Positions 1 to 10,600 of a stretch of 64,000 nt of DNA are shown here, piece after piece. This stretch comes from Pseudomonadota bacterium. GTDB lineage: Bacteria > Pseudomonadota > Gammaproteobacteria > Burkholderiales > Rhodocyclaceae. Below the pieces are notes generated by a model. That model was not told the DNA's origin, ran no database searches, and saw nothing but the letters and a program-made list of their open reading frames with translations. The translations under genes and the position numbers were made by a program. The stretch lies in NCBI GenBank assembly GCA_018241725.1, contig JAFEDI010000144.1, forward strand, positions 62,001-126,000, written 5' to 3'. Each line of letters opens with the position of its first letter. Position 1 is the first letter of the stretch.

Positions 1-538
1 GCCGGCGGTAAGGGTGAGCCTGGAACGCAGTGGCCATCAGCTGCTCGATGACCAGTGCACGCGGCTTGTCGTCGGTGCGCAGGCGGCGCTCTTCCTTGAC
101 GACCACGATCTCCTTGCTGAACCCAGCCTCGGTCACCTGCAGATTGGCCATGCGGTCGGCCTCCAGGGTCATCATGCGCCCCAGCGCTTCCTTGGGCACC
201 TGCTGGAAATACGCCGTGTAATCCTGGCTGGTGAAGGCATTGTCGCGGCCTCCGGCCGCGGCGACGAGCTTGTTGAATTCACCGGGCCCGACCTTCTTTG
301 TACCCTTGAACATCATGTGTTCGAGAAGATGGGCCACGCCGGAGGTGCCATCCACCTCGTCCATCGCCCCGACCTTGTACCACACCATATGCACCACCGA
401 CGGCGCCCGCTTGTCTTCCTTGACGATCAACTTCATTCCATTCGGAAGCACGGTCTCGTAGGGATTGGCCCAGGCCGGAGCGGCCAGCGCCACGGCAAGG
501 GCGACGGCGGACGAGGCGATCCGCAAACTGCGTTTCAT
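1..538 (-). CDS. M16-family zinc metallopeptidase (insulinase/pitrilysin-like), N-terminal part
   Basis: This is the amino-terminal 179 codons of a periplasmic M16 zinc protease; the rest lies beyond base 1. Translation from the ATG at 536-538 (minus strand) gives a classical signal peptide ending near APAWA. The M16 core follows, with the inverted zinc motif HLLEH and the downstream MMFKGT stretch. In the family the two His residues bind zinc, the Glu of the motif is catalytic, and a distal Glu completes the site. Members degrade peptides or act in envelope protein turnover. The gene is divergent from ftsY, an arrangement common in betaproteobacteria. The family assignment is firm; the substrate is unknown. 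Confidence 0.9.
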   Translation of the reverse strand, partial: MKRSLRIASSAVALAVALAAPAWANPYETVLPNGMKLIVKEDKRAPSVVHMVWYKVGAMDEVDGTSGVAHLLEHMMFKGTKKVGPGEFNKLVAAAGGRDNAFTSQDYTAYFQQVPKEALGRMMTLEADRMANLQVTEAGFSKEIVVVKEERRLRTDDKPRALVIEQLMATAFQAHPYRR

Positions 539-700
539 CATAGGCTGTTGAAGCATCTGGTAAAATTGAAGAACAATGGCCGCTGGCCGGCGTGTGGCGC
601 GGCATCATAGCGGCATTCCGACGACCCGGCCAACCGGACATGACGGGCCTTTTCACCCCATGCGCCGGTCCGATCGACCCACCTTCAGACTCAGCACCCC

Positions 701-1816
701 ATGTTTGGTTTCCTCAAGAAAGCCCTCAAGCCCGGCGAAAGCCCGGCAGCGGCCCCCGAAACACCGGCCGCTGCGCCGCAGGCGGACATCCCCGCCACGC
801 CCGCGCCGCAAGCGCCGGTGCTGACCCCGGCCCCCGTTGCGGCAGCCCCGGCGCCCGAGCCCGAAAAGAAGCGCTCGTGGATGGACCGCCTGCGCGCCGG
901 TCTGTCCCGCACCCGCGAGCAGATCGGCGGCGGCCTCGGCAACCTGACCAGCCTGTTCTCCCGCCGCAAGATCGATGAGGACCTCCTCGAAGAACTCGAA
1001 ACCACGCTCCTGATGGCCGACTGCGGCGTCGAGGCCACCCAGCACCTGCTCAAGGAACTGCGCCTGCGCTGGAAGCGCGACAAGCTGGAAACCGCCGACC
1101 AGCTGCAGGGTGCGCTGGCCGAAGGCCTGCTGTCCATCCTCGCGCCCCTCGAGCAACCCCTCGAGATCAGCGGCCACAAGCCCTACATCATCATGATCGC
1201 GGGCGTGAACGGCTCCGGCAAGACCACCTCCATCGGCAAGCTGGCAAAGCATTTCCAGAACCAGGGCAAGAGCGTGCTGCTGGCCGCCGGCGACACCTTC
1301 CGTGCCGCCGCTCGCGAACAGCTGATGACCTGGGGCGAACGCAACGGCGTGGCCGTCATCGCCCAGGAATCCGGCGACCCGGCCGCGGTGGTCTTCGATG
1401 CGATCAACGCCGCCCGCGCCCGCAACATCGACATCGTGCTGGCTGACACCGCCGGCCGCCTGCCAACCCAACTGCACCTGATGGAAGAGATCGCCAAGGT
1501 CCGCCGGGTCGTCCAGAAGGCCGAACCCTCCGGCCCCCATGAAGTGCTGCTGGTGCTGGATGCCAACATCGGGCAGAACGCGCTGCAGCAGGTCAAGGCC
1601 TTCGACGCTGCCATCGGCGTCACCGGCCTGGTCCTCACCAAGCTCGACGGCACCGCCAAGGGCGGCGTGGTCGCCGCCATCGCCCGCCAGAGCCCGAAGC
1701 CGCTGCGCTTCATCGGCGTCGGCGAACAGATCGACGACCTGCAGACCTTCCGCGCCAAGGAGTTCGTGGACGCCCTGTTCACGCCGGTCGGTGGCACCAC
1801 CGAGCAGGCCGACTGA
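701..1816 (+). CDS. ftsY: Signal recognition particle receptor FtsY
   Basis: 371-aa SRP-receptor GTPase that docks SRP-ribosome complexes at the inner membrane for co-translational insertion. Residues 1-60 are the variable Pro/Ala-rich A domain, preceded by the short basic start [10 protein letters not shown]. The NG domain follows. Visible GTPase motifs are GVNGSGKTT (168-176, P-loop), DTAGR (from 249) and TKLDG (313-317), all typical of the SRP GTPase family. Length is normal for a proteobacterial FtsY with a short A domain. No convincing Shine-Dalgarno precedes the ATG, but the N-terminus fits the family. A 122-bp gap separates it from the next gene, so co-transcription is uncertain. Confidence 0.97.
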   Translation: MFGFLKKALKPGESPAAAPETPAAAPQADIPATPAPQAPVLTPAPVAAAPAPEPEKKRSWMDRLRAGLSRTREQIGGGLGNLTSLFSRRKIDEDLLEELETTLLMADCGVEATQHLLKELRLRWKRDKLETADQLQGALAEGLLSILAPLEQPLEISGHKPYIIMIAGVNGSGKTTSIGKLAKHFQNQGKSVLLAAGDTFRAAAREQLMTWGERNGVAVIAQESGDPAAVVFDAINAARARNIDIVLADTAGRLPTQLHLMEEIAKVRRVVQKAEPSGPHEVLLVLDANIGQNALQQVKAFDAAIGVTGLVLTKLDGTAKGGVVAAIARQSPKPLRFIGVGEQIDDLQTFRAKEFVDALFTPVGGTTEQAD

Positions 1817-1829
1817 CCCAAACTGCCGT

Positions 1830-1845
1830 ACGTCATATGCGACGT
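1830..1845. promoter_or_regulatory. Small inverted repeat in the leader of the sensor-MFS operon
   Basis: ACGTC-N6-GACGT lies about 95 bp before the start of the sensor-MFS gene and just after the ftsY stop. It could be an operator for the run of genes that follows, but five-base arms arise by chance, so this is only a candidate. Confidence 0.2.
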
Positions 1846-1938
1846 GCACCGCCCCGCGTTCTCGCCTATTCTTCCGGAATGACGGGGCGGACCTGACGGA
1901 CAACAAACCACGCCCCTCCCTGCCGCGGAGAGACGTGG

Positions 1939-4266
1939 ATGCAGCCCACCCCCGACGCCCGCCCGATCGACCGGACGGCGCACCTTGCCGACGCACCGGC
2001 CTCCCCCTTTCCGCTGGCCAACTGGCTGCGCATCGGCCTGCTGCTGTTCACCGCCCAGGCCCTCGCGCTCAGCTTGCAGGCCCTGCTGCTGCTCCATAAG
2101 GAGCACGATCTGCTGGTCGGCATCACCGTCTCCCGCATCGCCATCGCTGCGGACCAGATCCAGGCCACCTTCCAGCGCAGCTCCGCCAACGGCCTGCTCC
2201 TCCCCGAGTCAGCCGGCATCCGCCGCCTGCTGCCCCGCCTGCAAACGGAAGATCCCGACATCCGGGCCATCCATGTCTTCGCCGCAGACGGACATTTCCT
2301 GTTCGAGAGCGGCACGCCTGGCCTGGCCCTCGGTCCGGGCGAACTCGACACTATCCTCAAAAGCAGGGGCATCTGGTCGAGGCTACCTGAACAAGGACCA
2401 CTGCGGGTCGGGCTGCACCTTGCCGACAACGATGGAGAAGTCGTTGGCGGCGTGCTGTTCGACGTCGATGCCGGCGCGCTGTCGGATACCCTGCAGGTTG
2501 CCCGCCACGCCGCCTGGCCCCGCCTGCTCGCCACGCTGGCGGGAGTCGCCGTCGCGCTGCCCCTGCTGCTGGCAGCGGCGGCCCGCTGGGGCTGCCAGAG
2601 GGCAAGACTGCGCCTGCGCATCCTCGCCGCCGCCCTGCTGCTCGCCGTCACCAGCAGCCTGGCCCTCAGCGTTCAGACACTGCCGAGCTTCTCCGAACGC
2701 CTGCATCCCGCCCTGGATGCCAAGGCGCACACCCTGGCCATCGCGCTGGCCGGACGGATCTCCAACGCGCTCGCCCTCGGCATCCCCTTCGAACACCTGA
2801 ACGGTGTCGAGGCCTACTTCGACGATGCCCTCGCCCGCCACCCGGAGATCCTTTCCCTACGCCTGCAAGGCTCCACGCACACATATCTGCGCGAACACCC
2901 GGGCGAACCCGGCCACAGCGTCGAGGCCGCCGTCAGCGGCCCGGATGGCCAAGCCCTGGCGCAGCTGACAGCCAGCACCGACAGCCACGTGGTTCATCGG
3001 GAGATGCTCAGCCAGGCCCTCGATCTGGCCATCGTGTTCCTCGTCGCCGTCGTGCTGTTCAACGAAACCCTCGGCGCGATCCTTGCCGGCGATCATATCG
3101 ACCCAGCCTCCGCCGGCCGCCACCGCCTCGGCTTGGCGCGGCTGGCGGTGTTCCTGCTGATCCTGTCGGAAGAGCTGACCCGCGCCTTCCTGCCGCTGCA
3201 CATCGTCGGCCTCGCCCAGGCAGCCGGCGAACACGGGGCCACAGCGGTCGGCCTGCCGATCTCCGCTTACATGGCGAGCTTCGCCCTTCTGACCCCCTTC
3301 GCCGGCCGTTGGGCCGAGCGCTTCGGCACCGCCCGCACCTTCGCCATCGGTGCCGCGCTGTCCGCCACCGGCTTCGGCTGGGCGCTGGCCGGTGGCGGCT
3401 ATATGGCCTTCGTCGCCGCCCGCTGCCTGTGTGCGGCGGGCTACGCCATCGGCACTATGGCCATGCAGCAGCATTTCCTGCGCGCCGCGGCCGACGGCGA
3501 GCGGGCCCGTGCTCTCGCACTGTTCGTCGGCGCGGTGCAGACGGCGGCAATCTGCGGCGCCCCGATCGGCGGCCTGCTGGCCGAGCAGTTCGGTGCCGCC
3601 GCCGTCTTTGCCGGCGCCGCCGGCATGAGCCTGCTGGCGCTGCTCGTGCAGCGCCTGGACCACAGTCCGCCAGCGCCGGCCACGGCCAGCGCCTCCCCGC
3701 CCCTGCTCGGGCTGCTGTTCCAGCGCCGGATACTGGCCCCGCTGCTCACCGCCGCCCTGCCGGCCAAGCTGGCCCTCGCCGGCTTCCTGTTCTATCTGGT
3801 TCCGCTCGCGCTGCAACAGGAAGGCTTCGGCAGCGGGTCGACCGGCAGAGCCATGATGATGTATTTTCTGCTGGCTGCCGCCTGCAATCCATTGGCATCC
3901 TGGCTGGCCGACCACTACGGCTGGGAAAGAGGCCTGGTCGCCTTCGGCGGGCTGGTGATCGGACTCGGCGGGCTGGCCGGCCTGCTCGGCGGCGCCCCGG
4001 CGCTGTTCGCCGGCATCGCGGCCCTCGGCATCGGTACCGGCCTGTCCGCTGCCGCGCTACAGGCCATGTTAGGGCGCAGCGGCCCGGCCGCCGTGGTGCT
4101 GCTGCGCACCGTCGAGCGCCTCGGTGCAGTGATCGGCCCGCTCCTGGCCGGCAGCCTGCTGACGCTGCTTGCCTACGGCGGCGTGATGGCAACGATTGGC
4201 GCGCTGGTCATCGGCGCCACCCTCGGATTTGCGCTCCTCCAGCCCCAGGAAAGGAAAGCCGCGTGA
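1939..4266 (+). CDS. Sensor-type major facilitator: two extracytoplasmic segments fused to an MFS transporter
   Basis: 775-aa membrane protein. A first hydrophobic helix (about 30-52) is followed by a soluble segment (about 53-190) reminiscent of extracytoplasmic sensor domains. Two more hydrophobic stretches (about 190-245) lead into a second soluble segment (to about 355). A further helix leads into a complete MFS-like transporter (about 395-770) with many Gly/Ala-rich helices and the loop GRWAERFGTARTF, typical of the motif between TM2 and TM3. Sensor halves fused to MFS domains are rare. Its stop overlaps the start of the binding-protein gene by 4 bp, which suggests joint ligand sensing. 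Ligand and transport direction are unknown. The ATG follows a GGAGAG-type ribosome site. Confidence 0.75.
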   Translation: MQPTPDARPIDRTAHLADAPASPFPLANWLRIGLLLFTAQALALSLQALLLLHKEHDLLVGITVSRIAIAADQIQATFQRSSANGLLLPESAGIRRLLPRLQTEDPDIRAIHVFAADGHFLFESGTPGLALGPGELDTILKSRGIWSRLPEQGPLRVGLHLADNDGEVVGGVLFDVDAGALSDTLQVARHAAWPRLLATLAGVAVALPLLLAAAARWGCQRARLRLRILAAALLLAVTSSLALSVQTLPSFSERLHPALDAKAHTLAIALAGRISNALALGIPFEHLNGVEAYFDDALARHPEILSLRLQGSTHTYLREHPGEPGHSVEAAVSGPDGQALAQLTASTDSHVVHREMLSQALDLAIVFLVAVVLFNETLGAILAGDHIDPASAGRHRLGLARLAVFLLILSEELTRAFLPLHIVGLAQAAGEHGATAVGLPISAYMASFALLTPFAGRWAERFGTARTFAIGAALSATGFGWALAGGGYMAFVAARCLCAAGYAIGTMAMQQHFLRAAADGERARALALFVGAVQTAAICGAPIGGLLAEQFGAAAVFAGAAGMSLLALLVQRLDHSPPAPATASASPPLLGLLFQRRILAPLLTAALPAKLALAGFLFYLVPLALQQEGFGSGSTGRAMMMYFLLAAACNPLASWLADHYGWERGLVAFGGLVIGLGGLAGLLGGAPALFAGIAALGIGTGLSAAALQAMLGRSGPAAVVLLRTVERLGAVIGPLLAGSLLTLLAYGGVMATIGALVIGATLGFALLQPQERKAA

Positions 4267-5300
4267 AAGTCCCGCTCCGCCTGCTACTCGCCGTCGCCGC
4301 ATCAGCCACCGCGCTGTTGGCCCCGCTGCCGACCAGTGCGAAGCCAGCGATAGAGGCCGCCCCCTACCGCGTCACGATGCTGTTGTTTCGCGGTTGCGAG
4401 GAAGCCTGCCGCGGTTTCCAGGCCTATTTCCGCCAGCACGGCATCGTCGCCGAATTCACGCTGCGCGACGCAGCCCAGGACAAGCGCCGCGTCGCCGGCT
4501 TCGTGGACGAGGTCCGCCGCAGCAACCCCGACCTGGTCGTCACCTGGGGCACGACAGTCACTCAGGAGGCGGTCGGCGACTGGCGGCATGTCGATCCCCG
4601 GCGCCACATTACCGATCGGCCGGTACTCTTCATGATCGTCTCCGACCCCGTCGCCGCCGGCATCGTGCCCACCCTCGCCCGCCCGCGCCGCAACGTCAGC
4701 GGCACCCTCTACCTTCTGCCGGTCGAGACCCAGATCAAGGCCGCCCGCAGCTACCTGGACTTCAAGCGGATCGGCTACATCCTCAACGAAACCGAATCCA
4801 ACTCGGTCAGCACCCGCGACGAACTCCGCGGCCTCGCCGCCAGCCATGGCTTCACGCTGGTCGAACGGCGGCTGCCGGTATCCCCGTCCGGCACGCCGGA
4901 CGGCAATGCGCTGCCGGGGCTCGTGGAGGAGCTCGCGCGCGAGAAGGTGGACCTTCTCTACCAAGGCCCCGACAGTTTCCTCAACAGTCGCCGGGACGCC
5001 CTCACCGACGGCGCACTGGCCCGCGGCCTGCCCGTCTTCGCCGCCGCCGAAGCACCGGTACAGCAATCCCGCGCCCTGTTCGGCGTGGTCAACAAGTACG
5101 AGGACGTCGGCCGCTTCACCGCCGCCCAGGCAGTCCGCATCCTGCGCGACAAGACTGCGCCGGCAGACATCCCGGTGACGCTGCCACGCAACTTCTCCTA
5201 CCTGATCAACCTTCCGGTCGCCCTCCAGCTCGGCCGCTACCCGCCCCTCAAGCTGCTCGACGTCGCCGAGATCGTCGGCATCGACAGCGGAGAACACTGA
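4263..5300 (+). CDS. Periplasmic substrate-binding protein, ABC_sub_bind (TrpX-like) family
   Basis: 345-aa protein starting at a GTG that overlaps the upstream TGA (GTGA). A signal peptide (about 1-26, ending TSAKPA) precedes a two-lobe periplasmic-binding fold of the PF04392 type. Recognisable landmarks are the VVTWGTTVTQEA region, PVLFMIVSDPVAAGIV, and the hinge-proximal FGVVNKYEDVGRFTAAQA. Relatives bind aromatic amino acids or other small ligands for ABC importers. No permease or ATPase gene lies nearby, so it more likely presents a ligand to the adjacent sensor-MFS protein. That role is inference from the translational coupling; the family is fairly certain. Confidence 0.8.
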   Translation: MKVPLRLLLAVAASATALLAPLPTSAKPAIEAAPYRVTMLLFRGCEEACRGFQAYFRQHGIVAEFTLRDAAQDKRRVAGFVDEVRRSNPDLVVTWGTTVTQEAVGDWRHVDPRRHITDRPVLFMIVSDPVAAGIVPTLARPRRNVSGTLYLLPVETQIKAARSYLDFKRIGYILNETESNSVSTRDELRGLAASHGFTLVERRLPVSPSGTPDGNALPGLVEELAREKVDLLYQGPDSFLNSRRDALTDGALARGLPVFAAAEAPVQQSRALFGVVNKYEDVGRFTAAQAVRILRDKTAPADIPVTLPRNFSYLINLPVALQLGRYPPLKLLDVAEIVGIDSGEH

Positions 5301-5301
5301 C

Positions 5302-6147
5302 ATGCGCATTCTGGTCTGCTCGAAGCGGGATCTCCACGGCCTGCATTTCCTCAACCGCCTGCTGCCGGCCCTGACGGGCCACCAGGTGCTGGAGGTCTGG
5401 CTGTCCGACAAGGCCCGCGACTCGGAAAATGCGGTGCCGGGCCTGGTCGCGCTACGCTTCCTGGAACGGACACTGCCGGAGGAACTGATCTTCCCACTGG
5501 TCGACGCGCTGCCGCCGGGCTCGGGCGCGGCCGAAGCCACCTTCGCCGGCCTCGCCGAGCGCTATAAACTGCCGATCCAGGTGGTCGGCGACGTGAACGG
5601 TCATGCCGCCCGCGAGCGGATGACGGCACTGGAGCCGGACCTGGTCATCGTCGCCCGCTTCAGCCTGCTCTTCGACGCCGACACCATCGCCATCCCGCGC
5701 TTCGGCATGCTCAACGTCCACCCCGGCGAGCTGCCCATTTATGCCGGACTGCACGCGCCGCTGCGCGCCGTGCTGGATGGCGCCGACGCCTTCGCCTGCA
5801 GCGTGCACTGGATCACCCCGGGTATCGACGACGGCCCGCTGCTTGGCATCCACCGCCACCCCATCGAAACGCGGCGTTGCCTGCTCAGCCAGGTGCGCGA
5901 GCTCTATCCGCTGGCCATCCCGACGCTGCGCGCGGTCATCGACGAATGCGCCGCCGGACGCCGCCCCGCCGGCCAGCCGCAGGACCGTCAGCGACGGCGC
6001 TACCGCTCGATGCCCAGCACCGACGAGTTCACCCATCTCGAAAGCCTCGGCCTGCAGCTGTGGTGTCCGGTCACCTACGCTGGCTGGCTGCAGCGCTTCG
6101 TCCCCCCGGGCCAGTCCATTCCCTTCCCGCCGGCGATCGCCCGATGA
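5302..6147 (+). CDS. Formyltransferase-fold protein (methionyl-tRNA formyltransferase N-domain-like)
   Basis: 281-aa soluble protein with the formyl_trans_N fold. The catalytic signature is visible as NVHPGELPIYAG (Asn and His) followed by HWITPGIDDGPLL (Asp), matching the Asn-His-Asp triad of enzymes that use 10-formyltetrahydrofolate. It lacks the C-terminal tRNA-binding domain of Fmt, so it probably formylates a small molecule, for example an amino group on a sugar or amino acid. The start lies just after the upstream stop, and its own stop overlaps the TIR gene (ATGA), so all five genes of the run are translationally coupled. The true substrate is unknown. Confidence 0.75.
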   Translation: MRILVCSKRDLHGLHFLNRLLPALTGHQVLEVWLSDKARDSENAVPGLVALRFLERTLPEELIFPLVDALPPGSGAAEATFAGLAERYKLPIQVVGDVNGHAARERMTALEPDLVIVARFSLLFDADTIAIPRFGMLNVHPGELPIYAGLHAPLRAVLDGADAFACSVHWITPGIDDGPLLGIHRHPIETRRCLLSQVRELYPLAIPTLRAVIDECAAGRRPAGQPQDRQRRRYRSMPSTDEFTHLESLGLQLWCPVTYAGWLQRFVPPGQSIPFPPAIAR

Positions 6148-7631
6148 GCTTCGAGCGGCAGGTCTTCATCAGCTACGCCCACCTGGACAACCAGCCGCTG
6201 ACGGCCGATCAGCTGGGGTGGGTGAGCCTGTTCCACAGTACCCTGCAGACCCTCCTCAGCCAGCGCCTGGGCACCCCGGCCGACATCTGGCGGGACGACA
6301 AGCTGCGCGGCAACGACGTGTTCTCCGACGAGATCCTCGACCAGCTATCGCGCACTGCCCTGTTCGTATCGGTGCTGACGCCGCGCTACCTGAAATCCGA
6401 ATGGTGCACCCGCGAGATCACCAGGTTCTGCCAGCAGGCCGAAGACGAACACCGCCTGGTGGTCGGCAACAAGGCCCGCGTCATCAAGGTGCTCAAGCTG
6501 CCGATCGACGGCAGCGGCGCGCTGCCCGAAGCCGTCGGCCAACTGCTCGGTTATGAGTTCTTCGAATTCGACGAAGACCGCACGCCCCGCGAGCTGGACC
6601 CCGCCTACGGCGACCAACCCCGCCAGGCCTTCCTGCGCAAGGCCAACAAGCTCGCCTGGGATCTGGCCACCCAGCTCGAACAACTCCAGCAGCAGACCGC
6701 CGCCAACGACGCCACCCAGGCGGCCAAACCCGCCGTCTTCCTCGCCGAATGCAGCCGCGACCGCCGCGACGCCCGCGAATGCATCGAGGCGGAGCTGTCG
6801 TGCTGTGGCTACACCGTGCTACCCGACCGGCGCCTGCCGGACGACGAGGACGAGCACCGGGCCGCGGTCGCCGGGTTACTGGAACGCTGCACGCTGTCGA
6901 TCCACCTGATCGGCGAAGGCTACGGGCGCGTACCGGACGGCGACAGCGCCGAGTCCGTCGTCGTGCTGCAAAACCGGCTGGCAGCCGAACGCAGCAAGGC
7001 CGGCCTGCGCCGCGTGATCTGGCTCCCTTCCGGCACGACCGGCACACAAGCGGCCCAGCAGACCTTCATCGACGCCCTTCAGCAGGATGCCGCACTGCAA
7101 CTGGGCGCCGATCTGGTGAACGGCGATCTGGAAACCCTCAAGGCCGCCATCCATGCCGCGTTGAAGAAACCCGAAGCGGCCCCCGATCCACCCACCGAAA
7201 CCGGCGCCGCCGGCGCGCCGCGGGTCCATCTGCTGTGCGACGCCCGCGACCGCAAGGACAGTGTCCCGCTCATCAAGCAACTGCGCGGGCTGGGCCTCGA
7301 TGTCACGCTGCCACTGTTCACCGGCGACGCCGCGGAGGTCCGCGAGGCCAACCGACAGCATGTGCTCGCCTGCGACGCTCTGATCCTCTACTACGGGGCC
7401 GGCGACGAGACCTGGAAGTACCACCAGGAAAACGAACTGCGCAAACTGCAGGGGCAGGACCGCCAGCGTCCGTTGCGCGCCCGCTTCACGCTGCTCGCAC
7501 CGCCGCTCAGCGACGACAAGGAAGTGCTGCAGGCCCTCGCCGATGCGGACACCCTCGACGGCCTGAACGGCATCGCCCTGCAGGCGCTGACGCCCCTCGT
7601 GACCGCTCTCGGCCTGGAGGTGACGTCATGA
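6144..7631 (+). CDS. TIR-domain protein with two further TIR-like modules
   Basis: 495-aa protein; the ATG at 6144 overlaps the preceding stop. Residues 6-150 form a TIR domain: VFISYAHLDN strand, DDKLRGNDVFSDEI loop, then VSVLTPRYLKSEWCTREI, where Glu91 sits at the position of the catalytic Glu of TIR NAD-cleaving enzymes. Residues 194-335 (AVFLAECSRDRRDAR ... LSIHLIGEGYG) and 360-495 (VHLLCDARDRKDS ... DALILYYGAG) look like two more Rossmann-like TIR-related modules, without an obvious WCxxE. A Gln-rich linker lies near 175-190. Its stop overlaps the nSTAND gene by 4 bp. TIR plus STAND neighbours are typical of signalling or immune modules; the function here is inference. Confidence 0.82.
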   Translation: MSFERQVFISYAHLDNQPLTADQLGWVSLFHSTLQTLLSQRLGTPADIWRDDKLRGNDVFSDEILDQLSRTALFVSVLTPRYLKSEWCTREITRFCQQAEDEHRLVVGNKARVIKVLKLPIDGSGALPEAVGQLLGYEFFEFDEDRTPRELDPAYGDQPRQAFLRKANKLAWDLATQLEQLQQQTAANDATQAAKPAVFLAECSRDRRDARECIEAELSCCGYTVLPDRRLPDDEDEHRAAVAGLLERCTLSIHLIGEGYGRVPDGDSAESVVVLQNRLAAERSKAGLRRVIWLPSGTTGTQAAQQTFIDALQQDAALQLGADLVNGDLETLKAAIHAALKKPEAAPDPPTETGAAGAPRVHLLCDARDRKDSVPLIKQLRGLGLDVTLPLFTGDAAEVREANRQHVLACDALILYYGAGDETWKYHQENELRKLQGQDRQRPLRARFTLLAPPLSDDKEVLQALADADTLDGLNGIALQALTPLVTALGLEVTS

Positions 7632-10600
7632 GCCAGACTGGAGTACCGACCTGCCCCTATCCAGGCATCCGTCCCTTCCGGGAGGACGAGGAATACCTGT
7701 TCTTCGGCCGCGAAGCCCAGGTGGACGCCATGGTGGACACCCTCGCCCGCCAGCGCTTCCTGGCCGTCATCGGCAGCTCCGGCTGCGGCAAATCCTCCCT
7801 CGTCAATTGCGGCCTGCGCCCAGCCCTGCACCGGGGCCTGCTGGCCAGCGCCGGCAGCGCCTGGCAGGTGGCCAGCTGCCGCCCCGGCGGCCAGCCCCTG
7901 CGTGCGCTAGCCGAAGCCCTCGCTCAGCCCGGCGCGCTGCACCTGGCGGCACCACCGGGGCCGTTCAGCGCCGCAGAGCTCATCGAGGCCACGCTGGCGA
8001 TGAGCCGCCGCGGCCTCATCGACGCCTTCCGGCAAGCCGCGTTGCCCGCGGGTACGCAGCTGCTGGTGGTGGTGGACCAGTTCGAGGAGCTGTTCCGCTA
8101 CCGCAACCTGGGCGAACAGCAGGAAGACCAGGCCACCACCTTCGTCAATCTGCTGCTCGAAGCCCGCCAGGAAGACGTACCGATCCACATAGTAATGACG
8201 ATGCGCTCCGACTTCCTCGGCGACTGCGCGCGCTTCTCCGGCCTGCCGGAGACCATCAACGGCGGCCAGTACCTGGTGCCGCGGATGAACCGCGCCGAAC
8301 GCCGCTCCGCCATCGTCGGACCGGCCCGGGTCTTCGGCGCCGACATCGCACCGACGCTGCTGACCCGCCTGGTGAATGACGTGGGTGACGACCCGGACCA
8401 GCTCTCCCTGCTCCAGCACGCCCTCGCTCGCACTTGGGCCCACTGGCTGGCCAGCGGCGACGCGAGCCCCATCGATGGCCGCCACTACGACGCCATCGGC
8501 ACCCTCGCTCAGGCCCTCAACCTGCATGCAGAGGAGATTTACACCGGCCTGCCGGCAGCGCAACAGGCCACCTGCGCCCGTGCCTTCCGCGCGCTGACCG
8601 ACACCAGCACCGACAGCCGCGGCATCCGCCGGCCGACCCGCTTCGGCGATCTGGCCGCCATCGCCGGAGCCGACGCCGCCGAACTGAACGCCACCCTGGC
8701 ACCATTCCGGGCGCCCGGCATAGCCTTCCTGATGCCCCCCGCCGACGTCCCGCTGCAGTCCGGCAGCGTTGTGGACCTGGCTCACGAAAGCCTGATGCGC
8801 ATCTGGGATCGCCTGCGCGACTGGGGCGCGCGGGAGGCCGAATCGGCACGCATGCTGCGCCGCCTGGCCGACGCCACCGACCTCCATACCGTCGGCGAAG
8901 CCAGCCTGTGGCGCGACCCGGAACTGCAGTTCGCCCTCGACTGGCAGACCCGCACGCAGCCGACCCCTGCCTGGGCCCGGCAGTACGGCCATGCCCTCGA
9001 ACCCACGCTGGCCTTCCTCGACGCCAGTCGCCGGGCCCGCGACGAGGCCGCAGCCGCCGAGCAGGCACGGGCAGCAGCCGAAAGGCGCGTGGAGGCCGAG
9101 CGACGCCGCAACCAGCGGGTGTGGCGCGTCACCGTCGTCGCCATCGTCGCCGCCATGCTGGTCGCGGGCGCCACCGGCTTCCTGTGGCAGCGGGCCGAGA
9201 AGGCTGGCGAAATCGCTCTGTCGCGCCAGCTGGCGGCCGAATCCTCCAGCGAGCTGGCCATCGGAAACCTGGCCGGCGCACTGCAGCTGGCCGCCGCCAG
9301 CTACGAGCGCGAACCAACCTTCGAAGCCCGTGACAGCCTGCTCGCCGCCCTATCCCAATCGCCCCTCGACTGGTGGCAGGCCAGCCAGAAAGGCGTACAG
9401 GCCCTGGCCGTCAGCCCCGACGGACAGCTCGTCGCCAGCGGTGGCAAGGACGGCAGCATCCGGCTGTGGCGTGGCGGCAATGTCGTCGCCACCCTGCAGG
9501 CCCACGCCAATGCCGTGCTGGCCCTCGACTTCAGCCCCGACGGCCGGACTCTCGCCAGCGCCGACGCCGATCACCGCATCGTGCTGTGGCAGGTTGCCGA
9601 GCGTCGCGCCCGTGTGATCCTCGACGACCACGAAGGGCCGGTGCATGCCATTGCCTTCAGCCCGGACGGCCGCTACCTCGCCAGTGCCGGCGCCGACCGG
9701 CGCATCGTGCTGCGCAACGGACTCAGCGGCACGCCGCTGGGCAGCCCACTGCTGGCCCACGCGGACACCGTCACCGGGCTGGCCTTCAGCCCCGATGGCG
9801 AATCCCTGGCCTCGGTGGGCTACGACGGCAACCTGTTCCTGTGGCGCCTCGACGGCAGCAACACCCCGCTCGCCCGCGCCAGCCACCCCGCCGTGCTGTA
9901 TGACGTGGCCTTTTCACCGGACGGCAAGATCATCGCCACCGCCAGCGCGGACCGGCATGTGCTGCTGTGGCAAGCGCCCCGTCTGATCCAGCTCGGCGAC
10001 CCGCTCGGTGGCTACGAAGCCGGGGTGCGCAAACTGTCCTTCAGCCCCGACGGACGCCACATCGTGGCGGTGGGCGAGCAGCGCCAGGTGCGTGTCCATG
10101 ACCTCACCCAGCCCGGCCGCGCCGCCCTGGAGCGCCCCGGCCACACGGGCGATGCGCTGGCCGTACTGTTCCTGCCCGACGGCAGTTTTCTCACCGGCGG
10201 CAGCGACGACCTGCTGATCCGCCACGACACGAGCGGCCATGGCCCGCTGAGCAAACCGCTGGCGCCCACGAAGGACACCGTGTGGGCGCTGGCCTTCAGC
10301 CCCGACGGACGACGCCTGGTCAGCGCCGATGCCCGGGCCCACCTGCAATGGCGCGACGGGAACAGCGGCACTCCGGTCGGCGCCCCCCATGACGGCCACA
10401 CCGCGCTGGTAAGCAGCCTGGACTTCAGCCCCGACGGCCAGCACCTCGCCAGCGCCGGCCAGGACGGGCGCCTGCTGTTATGGGATGCGGATGGCGACAA
10501 GCCGCCGCGCACCCTGCTGGCGGACGGAGCAGCACTGCAGCGGGCGATCTTCAGCCCCGATGGGCAGCTCCTCGCAGCCGGCGGGCGGAATGGGTACATC

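Noticed and set aside
653..1996. 447-aa open frame on the minus strand opposite ftsY
   Set aside because: It lies wholly antisense to a certain gene, has Gly/Gln-rich shadow composition and no family likeness; long antisense frames are expected at this GC content.
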